The notes under the pieces were generated by a model. That model worked only from the letters and a program-made list of their open reading frames with translations. It ran no database searches and was not told where the DNA came from. Shown here in pieces: positions 33,709-42,518 of a stretch of 55,392 nucleotides of DNA; the stretch's first letter is position 1, and each line of letters starts with the position of its first letter. The position numbers were made by a program, and so were the translations under genes. This DNA comes from an uncultured Dorea sp. (lineage in GTDB: Bacteria; Bacillota_A; Clostridia; Lachnospirales; Lachnospiraceae): NCBI GenBank assembly GCA_910578865.1, contig CAJTRM010000007.1, positions 47,749 through 103,140 of the forward strand. Direction: 5' to 3'.

Positions 33709-35010
33709 TCACTTGTCGAACGGTTTATCGTATCTTGCCACATTCCCCAGCCGCTCTTCAATCCGCAGCAGCTGATTATATTTTTCCACCCTCTCCGAGC
33801 GGCACGGTGCGCCGGTCTTAATCTGTCCGGCATTAAACGCAACTGCAATATCCGCGATGATAGTATCGGCTGTTTCTCCCGACCGGTGAGAGATAATGGT
33901 CTTATATCCCGCATTCTTTGCCGTCTCTATAGCATCAAAGGCTTCTGTGAGAGTGCCGATCTGGTTTACCTTGATTAAGATGGCATTGGCCGCTTCTTTT
34001 TTTATTCCTTTTTTCAGGCGCTCTGTATTCGTCACAAACAGATCGTCGCCCACAAGCTGCGTGTGAATTCCCAGCCTGGTCGTCAGAAGCTCCCAGCCGT
34101 CCCAATCCTCTTCATCCAACGGATCCTCTATTGATACAATTGGAAATTCCTCTGTCAGTTCCTCATAATAATCAATCAGTTCCTCCACCGAACGGACGAC
34201 GCTGCTCCCCCGCATCTTCCCTTCGCCTTCAAAAACATATTTCCCGAACTTTTTGTCGTACAGCTCTGTTGCAGCCACATCCAGTGCAAGACAAATGTCC
34301 CTGCCGGGCTTATATCCCGCCTTTTCCACAGCATTTACAATAAAGTGCAGAGCCGCCCCCGCATCAGGAAGATCCGGGGCAAATCCACCCTCGTCTCCTA
34401 CAGCTGTGCTTAATCCGGCCTCTTTCAACAGCTTCTTCAGCATATGATAGACCTCGGAACACATTCGAAGTCCTTCCCGGAAGCAGCAGGCGCCTGTGGG
34501 CATAATCATAAATTCCTGAATGTCTATCGTATTGTCCGCATGCCGCCCGCCATTCATAATATTCATCATAGGAACCGGCATCTTCCTGGCATTTGTTCCT
34601 CCAAGATAAGAATACAACGGTATCCCAAGGGCAAGCGCTGCTGCTCTGGCTGCCGCCATCGAAACCCCAAGCATCGCATTGGCGCCCAGGTCAGACTTGT
34701 CCTTCGTACCGTCAACTTCCCGCAGGATCTCATCCAGAGTAACTTGGTCAAATACATTTAACCCGATGACTACCGGGGCTATCCGTGCGTTCACATTGTC
34801 AACTGCCATCTCAACCCCGAGCCCGCCGTAGCGCTCCTCCTGATCCCGCAGCTCCAGCGCCTCAAACTGTCCGGTCGATGCGCCTGAAGGAACACTGGCC
34901 TTTCCGCAGAACTCATCTCCGGCCAGCACTTCAACCTCTATTGTCGGATTCCCGCGGGAATCCAGGATTTCTCTTGCGTACACATCTGTAATCGGCAAAT
35001 ATTTATACAT
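33709..35010 (-). CDS. eno: Enolase
   Basis: Glycolytic enzyme converting 2-phosphoglycerate to phosphoenolpyruvate; 433 residues, normal length. Motifs include AREILDSRGNPTIEVEV, GASTGQFEALELRD, the metal-site region SIEDPLDEEDWDGW, LVGDDLFVTN and the signature LIKVNQIGTLTEA, then ISHRSGETADTIIADIAV. The longer in-frame reading begins with TTG inside the ribosome binding site; ATG 35010 follows GAGGAGGAGG by about 5 bases and is preferred. It is transcribed alone, convergent with the ANTAR operon. Confidence 0.97.
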   Translation of the reverse strand: MYKYLPITDVYAREILDSRGNPTIEVEVLAGDEFCGKASVPSGASTGQFEALELRDQEERYGGLGVEMAVDNVNARIAPVVIGLNVFDQVTLDEILREVDGTKDKSDLGANAMLGVSMAAARAAALALGIPLYSYLGGTNARKMPVPMMNIMNGGRHADNTIDIQEFMIMPTGACCFREGLRMCSEVYHMLKKLLKEAGLSTAVGDEGGFAPDLPDAGAALHFIVNAVEKAGYKPGRDICLALDVAATELYDKKFGKYVFEGEGKMRGSSVVRSVEELIDYYEELTEEFPIVSIEDPLDEEDWDGWELLTTRLGIHTQLVGDDLFVTNTERLKKGIKKEAANAILIKVNQIGTLTEAFDAIETAKNAGYKTIISHRSGETADTIIADIAVAFNAGQIKTGAPCRSERVEKYNQLLRIEERLGNVARYDKPFDK

Positions 35011-35069
35011 AATCCTCCTCCTCAAACTAAAATCAAAGATATTATGTGCCGGTTTCAGATTTCTGATAC

Positions 35070-35131
35070 AAAAAGGCAGTGCAAAAATCCATATCCGGTT
35101 TTCGATTAACCGAAAGGAATCTGCACTGCCG
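35070..35131 (-). terminator. Terminator between the 205-residue protein gene and eno
   Basis: Minus-strand arms GGCAGTGCA and TGCACTGCC enclose a second pairing and are followed by TTTTT. It ends the 35240-35857 gene and implies that eno has its own promoter in 35011-35069. Confidence 0.85.
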
Positions 35132-35239
35132 CATAACCTGGCCGTTTTTATTCTCAGACAGCTGTGACATGCTTATTTAACATTTTTATCTGCATGCATT
35201 GGACGAAGCCCGGCAAAAATATAGTTATCTGTCATAAAA

Positions 35240-35857
35240 CTATTCACCAAACTGAACCTGATATAAGCCGGAAAATTCATCCTTTCTGGCTTTTAGGGCA
35301 TTCATCATTTGATCCAGGATTTCCTTCAGATTATTCTGGTATTGTTCCATAGTCAGTTTAACCGGAACCTTAAGCTGCCCATTTTCGTCGTATACATCCG
35401 AATACGATATGATCTCGCCGGTTGCATTTTCATCCAAAGGAACAAATTCAAGAGCAAGCGCAAGCGCTTCCTGATAATTTCCGAGTATTGCACACAGCTT
35501 TTCCTCAAATGCCTTGCCGGCTTCCTCTTCAGTCATTCCTTTTGCAATACATTCATCGTATACACCGTTCACGCTGTCCAGATTCATGATTCCAAACACC
35601 GCATCCATTAAATAACCGCCCTGCAGACGGGAATAGTCCGCCATTGGTTCTTCAACCGTGCCGTCTGCATGTACTCTTGCCGTCCAGTGTTCCTTCTGCG
35701 AGACTTGTATTGCATTGCAGCTTAATTGCACCGAATCGCGTCTCAGCTGTTCGTTGATTGACGGAAGGCCGGAACCTTCATTTTGCTTTTTCGCTGTAAA
35801 CGCCGACTTTGCAGATATGATTTTCATAAGATTCGCATTCGCTGAATTTATTTTCAT
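35240..35857 (-). CDS. Protein of unknown function
   Basis: A 205-residue soluble-looking protein that I do not recognise. It begins with a polar, Ser/Ala/Asn-rich stretch (MKINSANANLMKIISAKSA), followed by two mixed alpha/beta regions (WTARVHADGTVEEPMADYS; MTEEEAGKAFEEKLCAILGNYQEALAL) and a helical end. There is no signal peptide or membrane helix. ATG 35857 has GGAGGGCGGG just upstream; an earlier ATG would start within the binding-site region. It is flanked by terminators on both sides, so it is a single-gene unit between glmM and eno. The N-terminal pattern is seen in some small prophage or sporulation-associated proteins, but that is not enough for a call. Confidence 0.65.
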   Translation of the reverse strand: MKINSANANLMKIISAKSAFTAKKQNEGSGLPSINEQLRRDSVQLSCNAIQVSQKEHWTARVHADGTVEEPMADYSRLQGGYLMDAVFGIMNLDSVNGVYDECIAKGMTEEEAGKAFEEKLCAILGNYQEALALALEFVPLDENATGEIISYSDVYDENGQLKVPVKLTMEQYQNNLKEILDQMMNALKARKDEFSGLYQVQFGE

Positions 35858-35929
35858 AAGCCCGCCCTCCTTCAATTTCATTTATTTTGCCTATAAAGAT
35901 ATATCGGCCGATTTTCCGAAAAATAAAGC

Positions 35930-35973
35930 AATATGCTCAGACTTCCTGAAACGAATCTTAGGGAAATCTGAGC
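35930..35973 (-). terminator. glmM terminator
   Basis: Minus-strand arms GCTCAGATTTCC and GGAAGTCTGAGC pair with one G-T, followed by a T-rich stretch. It starts about 20 bases after the glmM stop. Confidence 0.75.
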
Positions 35974-35992
35974 AATTTCTTTATAAGCCCTG

Positions 35993-37339
35993 TTAACCTA
36001 CAATAAGTCCTTCTGCCCGGATAACATCAATTACCTGATCGACATATTTTGCACACAATTCATCCGTAGCTGCCTCTACCATAACGCGGATCACGGGCTC
36101 TGTACCACTCTCTCTTACAAGGATACGCCCGTCATCCCCCAGCGCCTCTGAAACGGCATCTACCGCCTTAATGACCTCCGCATTCTCGCGGGCTGTCTGC
36201 TTATCTGCCACACGGACATTTTTCAGGAGCTGCGGATAGATTTTCACGTCCTCCGAAAGCTTCCCAAGTGTCTGCTTCTTCTCCATGATTACTTCCATCA
36301 CCATCAAAGACGTCAGGATACCATCCCCCGTTGTTGCATGCTTGCTGAAAATGATGTGGCCGGACTGCTCCCCGCCCAGGGAGAAATTATTTCTCACCAT
36401 GTTCTCATACACATATTTATCTCCCACAGCAGTCTTCTCATATTTAAGGCCGGCTTTATCACAAGCTTTGTAAAGACCCAGATTAGACATAATCGTAGTT
36501 ACGATCGTATCCCCGTTGAGACGTCCCTGCTCCTTCAGGTATTTTCCGCACACATAGAGGATCAGATCGCCGTCTACCACATTGCCGTTCTCATCTACGG
36601 CAATACACCGATCCGCATCACCGTCAAATGCAAATCCTACATCCAGCTTCTTCTCCTTTACAAACTGCTGAAGCACTTCAATATGAGTGGAACCGCAGTT
36701 GGTGTTAATATTTGTGCCGTCCGGCTCGTTATTGATCACATAGGTTTTAGCACCCAGTGCATCATACACACTCTTTGCAATGGCAAATGCGCTGCCGTTA
36801 GAACAGTCCAGGCCGATCCGCATATCCTTGAACGAGCGGGTCGCCAGAGAAATCAGATGGCCGATATAACGGTTTCTTCCTGCCGCATAATCAATGGTAC
36901 GCCCAATAGCTTCCTTTTTTGCCAGCGGAAGCTCTCCGGCGTCCCCGTCAATATATGCCTCTATTTTCTCCTCTACCTCAGCCTCCATCTTATGACCCTT
37001 ACCGTTGATAACCTTAATACCGTTATCATAATACGGATTATGGCTGGCAGAGATCATGATCCCACAGTCAAAATCTTCTGTTCTTGTTACATAAGATACA
37101 CTCGGCGTAGTCGTAACATGCAGAAGATACGCATCCGCCCCTGAGGCTGTAATGCCCGCCGCCAGCGCATACTCAAACATATAGCTGCTTCTCCTGGTGT
37201 CCTTCCCGATAACCACCCTCGCCTTGTGATCCTGCCCGAAATACCATCCAAGATATCTTCCAACCTTAAATGCATGCTCTACTGTAAGTACTTCATTGGC
37301 TTCCCCGCGGAATCCATCAGTTCCAAAATATTTTCCCAT
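35993..37339 (-). CDS. glmM: Phosphoglucosamine mutase
   Basis: Interconverts glucosamine 6-phosphate and glucosamine 1-phosphate for UDP-GlcNAc and peptidoglycan. The 448-residue protein starts with the family signature GKYFGTDGFRGEAN. The active-site serine is in ISASHNPYYDNGIK (S99). The metal loop is DGDADRC, the sugar loop GGEQSGH and the phosphate loop RESGTEPVIRVMVE. GAAGGAG precedes the ATG. It is flanked by a terminator at the 3' end and a repeat-containing gap at the 5' end. Confidence 0.96.
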   Translation of the reverse strand: MGKYFGTDGFRGEANEVLTVEHAFKVGRYLGWYFGQDHKARVVIGKDTRRSSYMFEYALAAGITASGADAYLLHVTTTPSVSYVTRTEDFDCGIMISASHNPYYDNGIKVINGKGHKMEAEVEEKIEAYIDGDAGELPLAKKEAIGRTIDYAAGRNRYIGHLISLATRSFKDMRIGLDCSNGSAFAIAKSVYDALGAKTYVINNEPDGTNINTNCGSTHIEVLQQFVKEKKLDVGFAFDGDADRCIAVDENGNVVDGDLILYVCGKYLKEQGRLNGDTIVTTIMSNLGLYKACDKAGLKYEKTAVGDKYVYENMVRNNFSLGGEQSGHIIFSKHATTGDGILTSLMVMEVIMEKKQTLGKLSEDVKIYPQLLKNVRVADKQTARENAEVIKAVDAVSEALGDDGRILVRESGTEPVIRVMVEAATDELCAKYVDQVIDVIRAEGLIVG

Positions 37340-37426
37340 CTTCGATTCTCCTTCACGCCATTTGGCTTATTTACCGATTTTTTTACACAATCAGCTTTTA
37401 TACCTTTGTTATTATATATTTTTTTT

Positions 37427-37510
37427 GTTAAATATGCAACGGGAGATAACGTATTTTTTTGTTAAACAAATAACAGGGGACGTAGTATTTTTCAATTTTA
37501 CTACGTCCCC
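37427..37510. repeat. Two imperfect direct repeats ending in a perfect hairpin
   Basis: Two units of about 34 bases begin with GTTAAA at 37427 and 37461 and continue as CAACGGGAGATAACGTATTTT and TAACAGGGGACGTAGTATTTT. The second runs into a perfect inverted repeat, GGGGACGTAGTA (37476-37487) with TACTACGTCCCC (37499-37510). It sits between the flavoprotein stop and the glmM start and may double as a terminator, though no U-run follows directly. Confidence 0.65.
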
Positions 37511-37530
37511 AACTGCATTTTGACCTGTAC

Positions 37531-38922
37531 CTATTTGTTCAAAATATTCCTCGCCACGCACAGTCCATTGGCAGAAGCCTGCTGCAGTCCCCGGGTGATG
37601 GAAGCCCCGTCCCCCATGGCCCGCAGCCCCTTTACACTTGTCTCAAACTCCTCGTTCACCACAACCTTGTTAGAATAAAATTTAACCTCTACGCCATAAA
37701 GTAATGTTTCATCGGATGCGATCCCCGGCGTTACCTTATCCAGCGCCTGGATCATCTCATCGATAGCCACCATGATACGATGTGGAAATACCAGTGACAG
37801 ATCTCCCGGCACTGCGTCTTTCAATGTCGGAGTTATGTTATTGCGAAGCAGCCTCTCTTCCGTGGTACGTCTCCCCCTTCGGAAGTCTCCATAGCGCTGA
37901 AGCAGGATTTTCCCGTCGCACAGCATGTTACCGAGCTGTGCAATGTGCTTTCCGTATTCTATGGGCGACTTAAACGGCTCTGTAAAATTCTTGGAGACCA
38001 AAAGTGCAAAGTTTGTATTCTTTGTCTTCATATCTTTAGATTTATATGCGTGCCCGTTCACTACCGCGAGACCTTCGTCATAATATTCTGTTGCCACTTC
38101 CCCGGACGGATTTGTACAGAATACCCGAACCTTATCGTCAAAAGTTGGGGTATAATAAACCAGCTTTGCCTCATAAAGCTTCTCGTTCAGCTCTTTCATA
38201 ATCTCATCGCGGACTTCCACACGTACCCCTACATCTACAGTACCATTTTTCGTCTCAATCAGATGCTTTTTGCAAATGTGTGAAAACCACTCTGATCCTT
38301 CTCGTCCGATTCCCGCCACGATCTCCGGCGCATAGAATTCCTCGCCCTGCTCCGTAACGACTCCTTTTGCAGCGCCATCCTCCACGATGATATCCTTTAC
38401 CATGGTCATAAATTTAATCTCAACGCCGCTCTTCTGCAAATACTCCTGCAGTCTTGTATAGATCTTGTAGCCTTCCTCTGTCCCCAGATGCCGGATCGGA
38501 CATTCTATCAATTTCAGATTGGCCCGGATAGCTTTTGCACGTATCTTTTCAATGGCCTCATAATCTTCAATCCCGTATACCTTCTCGTCTGCCCCGAATT
38601 TCAGGTATATCTCATCTGCCTCGTGGATCAGCTCCGTTGCTTTGTCATACCCGAGAATCTCCGGCAGAGTCCCTCCGACGTCCGGAGATAATGACAGTTT
38701 ACCGTCCGAGAAGGCACCTGCACCTGCAAATCCTGTGGTAATGGAGCAGGGCTGGCAGCCTACACATACTTTTGTCTTTCTCTTCGGGCACTGTCTTTTT
38801 TCAATAGACCTTCCCTTCTCCAACACTAATATTTTCATATCCGGCTTCTGCCTGATCAGTTCATATGCACAAAAAATACCGGATGGCCCGGCGCCGATAA
38901 TTATTACGTCATACTGGTTCAT
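37531..38922 (-). CDS. FAD-dependent oxidoreductase of unknown substrate (COG2509-like)
   Basis: A 463-residue flavoprotein. The N-terminal Rossmann motif VIIIGAGPSGIFCAYEL binds FAD, and the C-terminal MGDGASITRGLQQASANG completes the site. A cysteine group near residues 45-60 (CPKRKTKVCVGCQPC) suggests a metal or Fe-S site, or redox-active thiols. It matches the uncharacterised dehydrogenases often annotated as FAD-dependent protein in Firmicutes. It stands alone on the minus strand. Reaction and electron partners are not known. Confidence 0.85.
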   Translation of the reverse strand: MNQYDVIIIGAGPSGIFCAYELIRQKPDMKILVLEKGRSIEKRQCPKRKTKVCVGCQPCSITTGFAGAGAFSDGKLSLSPDVGGTLPEILGYDKATELIHEADEIYLKFGADEKVYGIEDYEAIEKIRAKAIRANLKLIECPIRHLGTEEGYKIYTRLQEYLQKSGVEIKFMTMVKDIIVEDGAAKGVVTEQGEEFYAPEIVAGIGREGSEWFSHICKKHLIETKNGTVDVGVRVEVRDEIMKELNEKLYEAKLVYYTPTFDDKVRVFCTNPSGEVATEYYDEGLAVVNGHAYKSKDMKTKNTNFALLVSKNFTEPFKSPIEYGKHIAQLGNMLCDGKILLQRYGDFRRGRRTTEERLLRNNITPTLKDAVPGDLSLVFPHRIMVAIDEMIQALDKVTPGIASDETLLYGVEVKFYSNKVVVNEEFETSVKGLRAMGDGASITRGLQQASANGLCVARNILNK

Positions 38923-39020
38923 ACAATCACTCCCGTTTCTTCATTTTACTGTCATTCAGCAGGCGGCATTTAAGTCCGCTTCCCCTGCGCGCACCTTGAC
39001 TATCATAGCACCCCGGACAT

Positions 39021-39072
39021 AAAAAAGCAAGGTTATTAATAAGAGAATATAATCCTGATTAATAACCTTTGC
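39021..39072 (-). terminator. Terminator of the AICAR formyltransferase/IMP cyclohydrolase operon
   Basis: Minus-strand arms GCAAAGGTTATTAA and TTAATAACCTTGC (one extra base) are followed by TTTTTT. It is about 60 bases after the stop at 39134. Confidence 0.9.
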
Positions 39073-39133
39073 TAATATATCTTCTTGAATTATCTGTTAT
39101 CTTATAACCTGCCAAAAAACAGCCGCTGCAGGA

Positions 39134-40312
39134 CTAATGGTGGAACAGACGAAGCCCTGTAAATGCCATCGCCATGCCATATTTATTGCAGGTAGAGATC
39201 ACATGATCGTCGCGTACAGATCCGCCCGGCTGTGCAATATAGCTGACGCCGCTCTTATGTGCACGCTCAATATTATCCCCAAACGGGAAGAACGCGTCAG
39301 AGCCAAGGCTCACTCCCGTCATCTTATCCAGCCACTCCCTCTTAGCCTCCCTGGAGAACACCTCCGGCTTCTCTTTAAAGATTGCAGGCCATGCGTCATC
39401 AGACAGCACATCCATATAGTCCTCACCGATATAAAGGTCAATGGCATTGTCCCTGTCGGCACGCCTGATCCCGTCCACAAACGGAAGATTCATAACCTGC
39501 GGAGACTGTCTCAGCCACCAGTTGTCGGCCTTGCTTCCGGCCAGCCGGGTACAGTGAATCCTGGACTGCTGCCCCGCACCGATTCCGATCGCCTGCCCGT
39601 CCTTTACAAAACATACGGAGTTGGACTGTGTATATTTTAAAGTGATCATAGAGATCGCAAGGTCAATCTTTGCCTGCTCTGTCAGTTCTTTGTTCTCCGT
39701 TACAAGATTTGCAAAAAAAGCCTCATCAATGACCAGCTCATTTCGTCCCTGTTCAAAAGTAATGCCGAATACCTCCTTGCGCTCCAGCTGCCTCGGCACA
39801 TAATCCGGATCAATCTCAATTACATTGTAACCGCCATTTTTCTTTGCCTTCAGAATCTCAAGCGCCTCCGGTTCATATCCCGGCGCGATCACTCCGTCCG
39901 ACACCTCCCTTTTGATAAGTCTGGCCGTATCTGCGTCACACACGTCAGACAGGGAAATGAAATCTCCGAAGGAGGACATCCTGTCTGCTCCCCTCGCTCT
40001 CGCGTATGCACTTGCAAGAGGAGACAATTCCCCCAGGTCATCCACCCAGTAGATTTTTGCCAGTGTCTCGCTGAGAGGAAGCCCTACCGCAGCCCCCGCA
40101 GGTGAAACATGCTTAAAGGAGGTCGCCGCCGGAAGCCCTGTCGCCTTCTTAAGCTCGCTCACCAGCTGCCAGCCGTTAAATGCATCCAGGAAATTAATAT
40201 ATCCCGGTCTCCCGTTTAACACCTTAATAGGAAGCTCTCCCTCCCCGTCCATATAGATCCTGGAAGGCTTCTGATTGGGGTTGCAGCCATATTTTAACTC
40301 TAACTCTTTCAT
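39134..40312 (-). CDS. purH: Stand-alone AICAR formyltransferase
   Basis: A 392-residue protein corresponding to the formyltransferase half of PurH, without the IMP cyclohydrolase (MGS-like) half. It transfers a formyl group from 10-formyl-THF to AICAR. The catalytic pair is in SFKHVSPAGAAVG (K67, H68), with further family motifs SNSVCFVKDGQAIGIGAGQQSRIHC, SDAFFPFGDN and YIAQPGGSVRDD. GAGGAG precedes the ATG. It follows the PurO-type cyclohydrolase gene by 49 bases, so the two last purine steps are done by separate proteins here. Confidence 0.93.
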   Translation of the reverse strand: MKELELKYGCNPNQKPSRIYMDGEGELPIKVLNGRPGYINFLDAFNGWQLVSELKKATGLPAATSFKHVSPAGAAVGLPLSETLAKIYWVDDLGELSPLASAYARARGADRMSSFGDFISLSDVCDADTARLIKREVSDGVIAPGYEPEALEILKAKKNGGYNVIEIDPDYVPRQLERKEVFGITFEQGRNELVIDEAFFANLVTENKELTEQAKIDLAISMITLKYTQSNSVCFVKDGQAIGIGAGQQSRIHCTRLAGSKADNWWLRQSPQVMNLPFVDGIRRADRDNAIDLYIGEDYMDVLSDDAWPAIFKEKPEVFSREAKREWLDKMTGVSLGSDAFFPFGDNIERAHKSGVSYIAQPGGSVRDDHVISTCNKYGMAMAFTGLRLFHH

Positions 40313-40361
40313 ATGTTATCACTCCTCGTATAATATTGTCATTGGATTCTCTCTTTACAGC

Positions 40362-41075
40362 CTACCGGTTCTTATTAATGATCCTTGTCTCATAATTCCC
40401 GGTTGCAATATCAATATAACGGACAAACAAAGACACCTTGTTATCTTCATTCAGACTCTCCCAAAGTATATCCGCAAAATCATCCAGTCGATCCGGAATG
40501 GCGATCAGCTTAGGCTCTCCCTCAAAACTTGGAAGTGGATTGCCGTCACATTTGTATGTATGGATAAAGTGTCCTTCGCCTGCCGCAGGGTTCTCGTAGG
40601 CAAACGTGTACCTGCAGCACCCGTCCGGGCATCCGTTATTGCTCTTTAAAATAGACATGGCATAGTTATATGCTCCACCTTCGATGTGCATGATCCCGGA
40701 AATCCTCGGTGTATAATTCGGGCCGTCCGGCTCAAACTCCCTGCTCCTTAAAGACTGCTCAAACGTCATCTGCCTGTCCATACCTTCATAGATCGTATCT
40801 GTCTGATCTCCGTTGGTCACAATCGTCTTATTTCCCAGTACACGCACCGGCGCATAGATAATCAGACTTGGATCCGTAAGCTTTGCAGGATCGAAGGCCT
40901 GTGTCCGGATCCCCTCCCCATCCTCTACAAAAACACGGTTCCGGCTATTCTCGCTTCTGCCCATAATAAAATAAGCAGTCACTGCCTTACTTCCATCTGC
41001 ACTCCTGCCTATAATAATCCCGCGTCCCGGATATGAATTTTCTTTCAGTTCCTTCTCAATTGATAACATTTCCAT
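40362..41075 (-). CDS. purO: IMP cyclohydrolase, PurO type
   Basis: A 237-residue protein of the archaeal-type IMP cyclohydrolase family, which closes FAICAR to IMP. Visible features are YPGRGIIIGRSADG near the N-terminus, YAPVRVLGNKTIVTNGDQTD, GPNYTPRISGI and the CPDGCC segment. ATG 41075 has AAAGGAG 8 bases upstream; the longer reading to 41135 overlaps a structured leader and has no site. It is transcribed before the stand-alone AICAR formyltransferase and complements it. PurO was first known from archaea; its use with a separate formyltransferase also occurs in some Clostridia. Confidence 0.87.
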   Translation of the reverse strand: MEMLSIEKELKENSYPGRGIIIGRSADGSKAVTAYFIMGRSENSRNRVFVEDGEGIRTQAFDPAKLTDPSLIIYAPVRVLGNKTIVTNGDQTDTIYEGMDRQMTFEQSLRSREFEPDGPNYTPRISGIMHIEGGAYNYAMSILKSNNGCPDGCCRYTFAYENPAAGEGHFIHTYKCDGNPLPSFEGEPKLIAIPDRLDDFADILWESLNEDNKVSLFVRYIDIATGNYETRIINKNR

Positions 41076-41109
41076 ACATACGTCTCCTTTTCCCCGATAT
41101 AACGTTCCT

Positions 41110-41195
41110 GCTGCCCCGTAATCCCTGATATCCAAAAAGCAGCACAGACCCCTACCGGCTTTCCATGTGCATCATGAGTCAGACCACCTTCTGAC
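41110..41195 (-). promoter_or_regulatory. Structured leader upstream of purO (possible attenuator)
   Basis: In the purO leader, GTCAGA-N6-TCTGAC (41195-41178) is followed by GCACA...TGTGC (41170-41142), with TGCTTTTTGG immediately after the second stem. A third pairing, GCTGC (41143-41139) with GCAGC (41114-41110), shares bases with the second and would compete with it. The layout suggests a terminator/antiterminator switch. I could not match it to a known riboswitch. Confidence 0.35.
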
Positions 41196-41319
41196 CTTAA
41201 CCTCATTATATATAATAAACTACGGTTTTTCCAGTAATATTTCAAAGATATTGTATTTACCTTCCGGATAATGATACAATAATGTTACCGCAAAAATAAC
41301 TGGAAATGGGGGAAATGTT

Positions 41320-42408
41320 ATGTACAGAAAATATTTACTGCCGCTGCTTCTGTCCCTCTTCTGTCTGTTCCTATTCACAGGATGCAGTAAAGAGGGCGCT
41401 GAACAGTATGTCGAAAAGGAGTTGAACGCCGTAAAAGAAAACGGCTCGGAAGAATTTACGCAGCTTCTTGATGATGAGATCGCCAAAAATACGGAGAATT
41501 TCACGCTGGAGTTCCCGGAAGAGCTGAAAGAGCCTTATGTGTCCTTCCTTCAGAAAGCATTTCAGACAATGGAATTTGAAGTTCAGAAAGCAAAAGAAAC
41601 GGAAAAAAATACATATTCCGTAAATGTATCCTTTAAACCCATTAATCTGGAAGCGACTCTAAAAGAGTCTGACGACGCCTATGCTTCTTCGCTTTCTTCC
41701 ACGGATCTGCTCTCTGAGGTTACCGCTCTTTTGAAAAAGGATGAACAACTACTGGAAAAAGAACCTACTTTCAGCAGCGAAATTATGGCCATTATAACAG
41801 CCACAAAGAAAGACGATACCTTCCAGATTGCCTCCGAAGAATGGAAAGCATTTTTTGAGCAGGCGCTGAAGGGGTATATGCATCCTTACAACACCGTCTG
41901 CGAGCCTTTGAATGCCTATGATTTTATGCAGTCCTATCTGGACGCCTGCTTTAAAGGAGAGGTCACACAGTTCGCAAAACACACAGACCGGACGGAGGAA
42001 GAAGCACTGGCATGGTATGAAGAGGATGTCTTCGATCCGCCTGCAGATCTGAACTCAGCCTATGTAGACCGATATGTAGCCGCTTCCAAGGCAATCATGA
42101 AGCAGTGCCGGTATACGGTCGGTATCCCGCAAAAGGAAGAGGGGCTTTACAATTTTACATTTAACATCACCTACACGCCAAACCTCAGTTTCCAGAAAAC
42201 CATGGAAGATATGGAGAATGGAACCTTCTATTCCATAGAAGCTGTGTCAAAAGGATTTGTAGAAACACTGGAAAAATATGCAGCGTCACCGGTATATGGA
42301 GAGGAGGCGTCTATGCCAGTCTCTTTAAACCTTACAAATATGCTGACTTCCTCGGAAACTGACAGCGAGTTCCAGAAGCTGGGTTCAGCTATCCTGCCGA
42401 CAGAATAG
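41320..42408 (+). CDS. Lipoprotein of unknown function (DUF5105-like)
   Basis: A 362-residue exported lipoprotein. The signal peptide ends in the lipobox LFTGC, so C22 would be lipidated. The mature part seems to contain two related alpha/beta units (about 25-180 and 190-340), each with a charged helix (YVEKELNAVKENGSEEF; YLDACFKGEVTQFAKHTD) and similar beta segments (YSVNVSFKPI; YNFTFNITYTP). This matches the DUF5105-type lipoproteins of gut Firmicutes. Function is unknown. It is divergent from purO; GGGGGAAATG precedes the ATG. Confidence 0.8.
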   Translation: MYRKYLLPLLLSLFCLFLFTGCSKEGAEQYVEKELNAVKENGSEEFTQLLDDEIAKNTENFTLEFPEELKEPYVSFLQKAFQTMEFEVQKAKETEKNTYSVNVSFKPINLEATLKESDDAYASSLSSTDLLSEVTALLKKDEQLLEKEPTFSSEIMAIITATKKDDTFQIASEEWKAFFEQALKGYMHPYNTVCEPLNAYDFMQSYLDACFKGEVTQFAKHTDRTEEEALAWYEEDVFDPPADLNSAYVDRYVAASKAIMKQCRYTVGIPQKEEGLYNFTFNITYTPNLSFQKTMEDMENGTFYSIEAVSKGFVETLEKYAASPVYGEEASMPVSLNLTNMLTSSETDSEFQKLGSAILPTE

Positions 42409-42434
42409 GAAAGATAATTGCACAAATCTGTAAA

Positions 42435-42478
42435 AGAGCCGGAGATGTAACCAGACATCCGGTTACATCTTCGGCTCT
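42435..42478. terminator. Convergent terminator between the lipoprotein and DUF3841 genes
   Basis: AGAGCCGGAGATGTAACC and GGTTACATCTTCGGCTCT form a long stem with one mismatch and an 8-base loop. TTTT follows on the minus strand. Confidence 0.85.
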
Positions 42479-42518
42479 GATACGCTCAGGCAAAGAGATT
42501 CCGAAGGGTTCTTTTCCC

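Noticed and set aside
33709..35025. Longer enolase start at 35025
   Set aside because: It would be a TTG lying within the ribosome binding site of the ATG at 35010.
41110..41195. ZTP (pfl), THF or purine riboswitch before purO
   Set aside because: None of the conserved cores that I know for these classes can be found in the leader.
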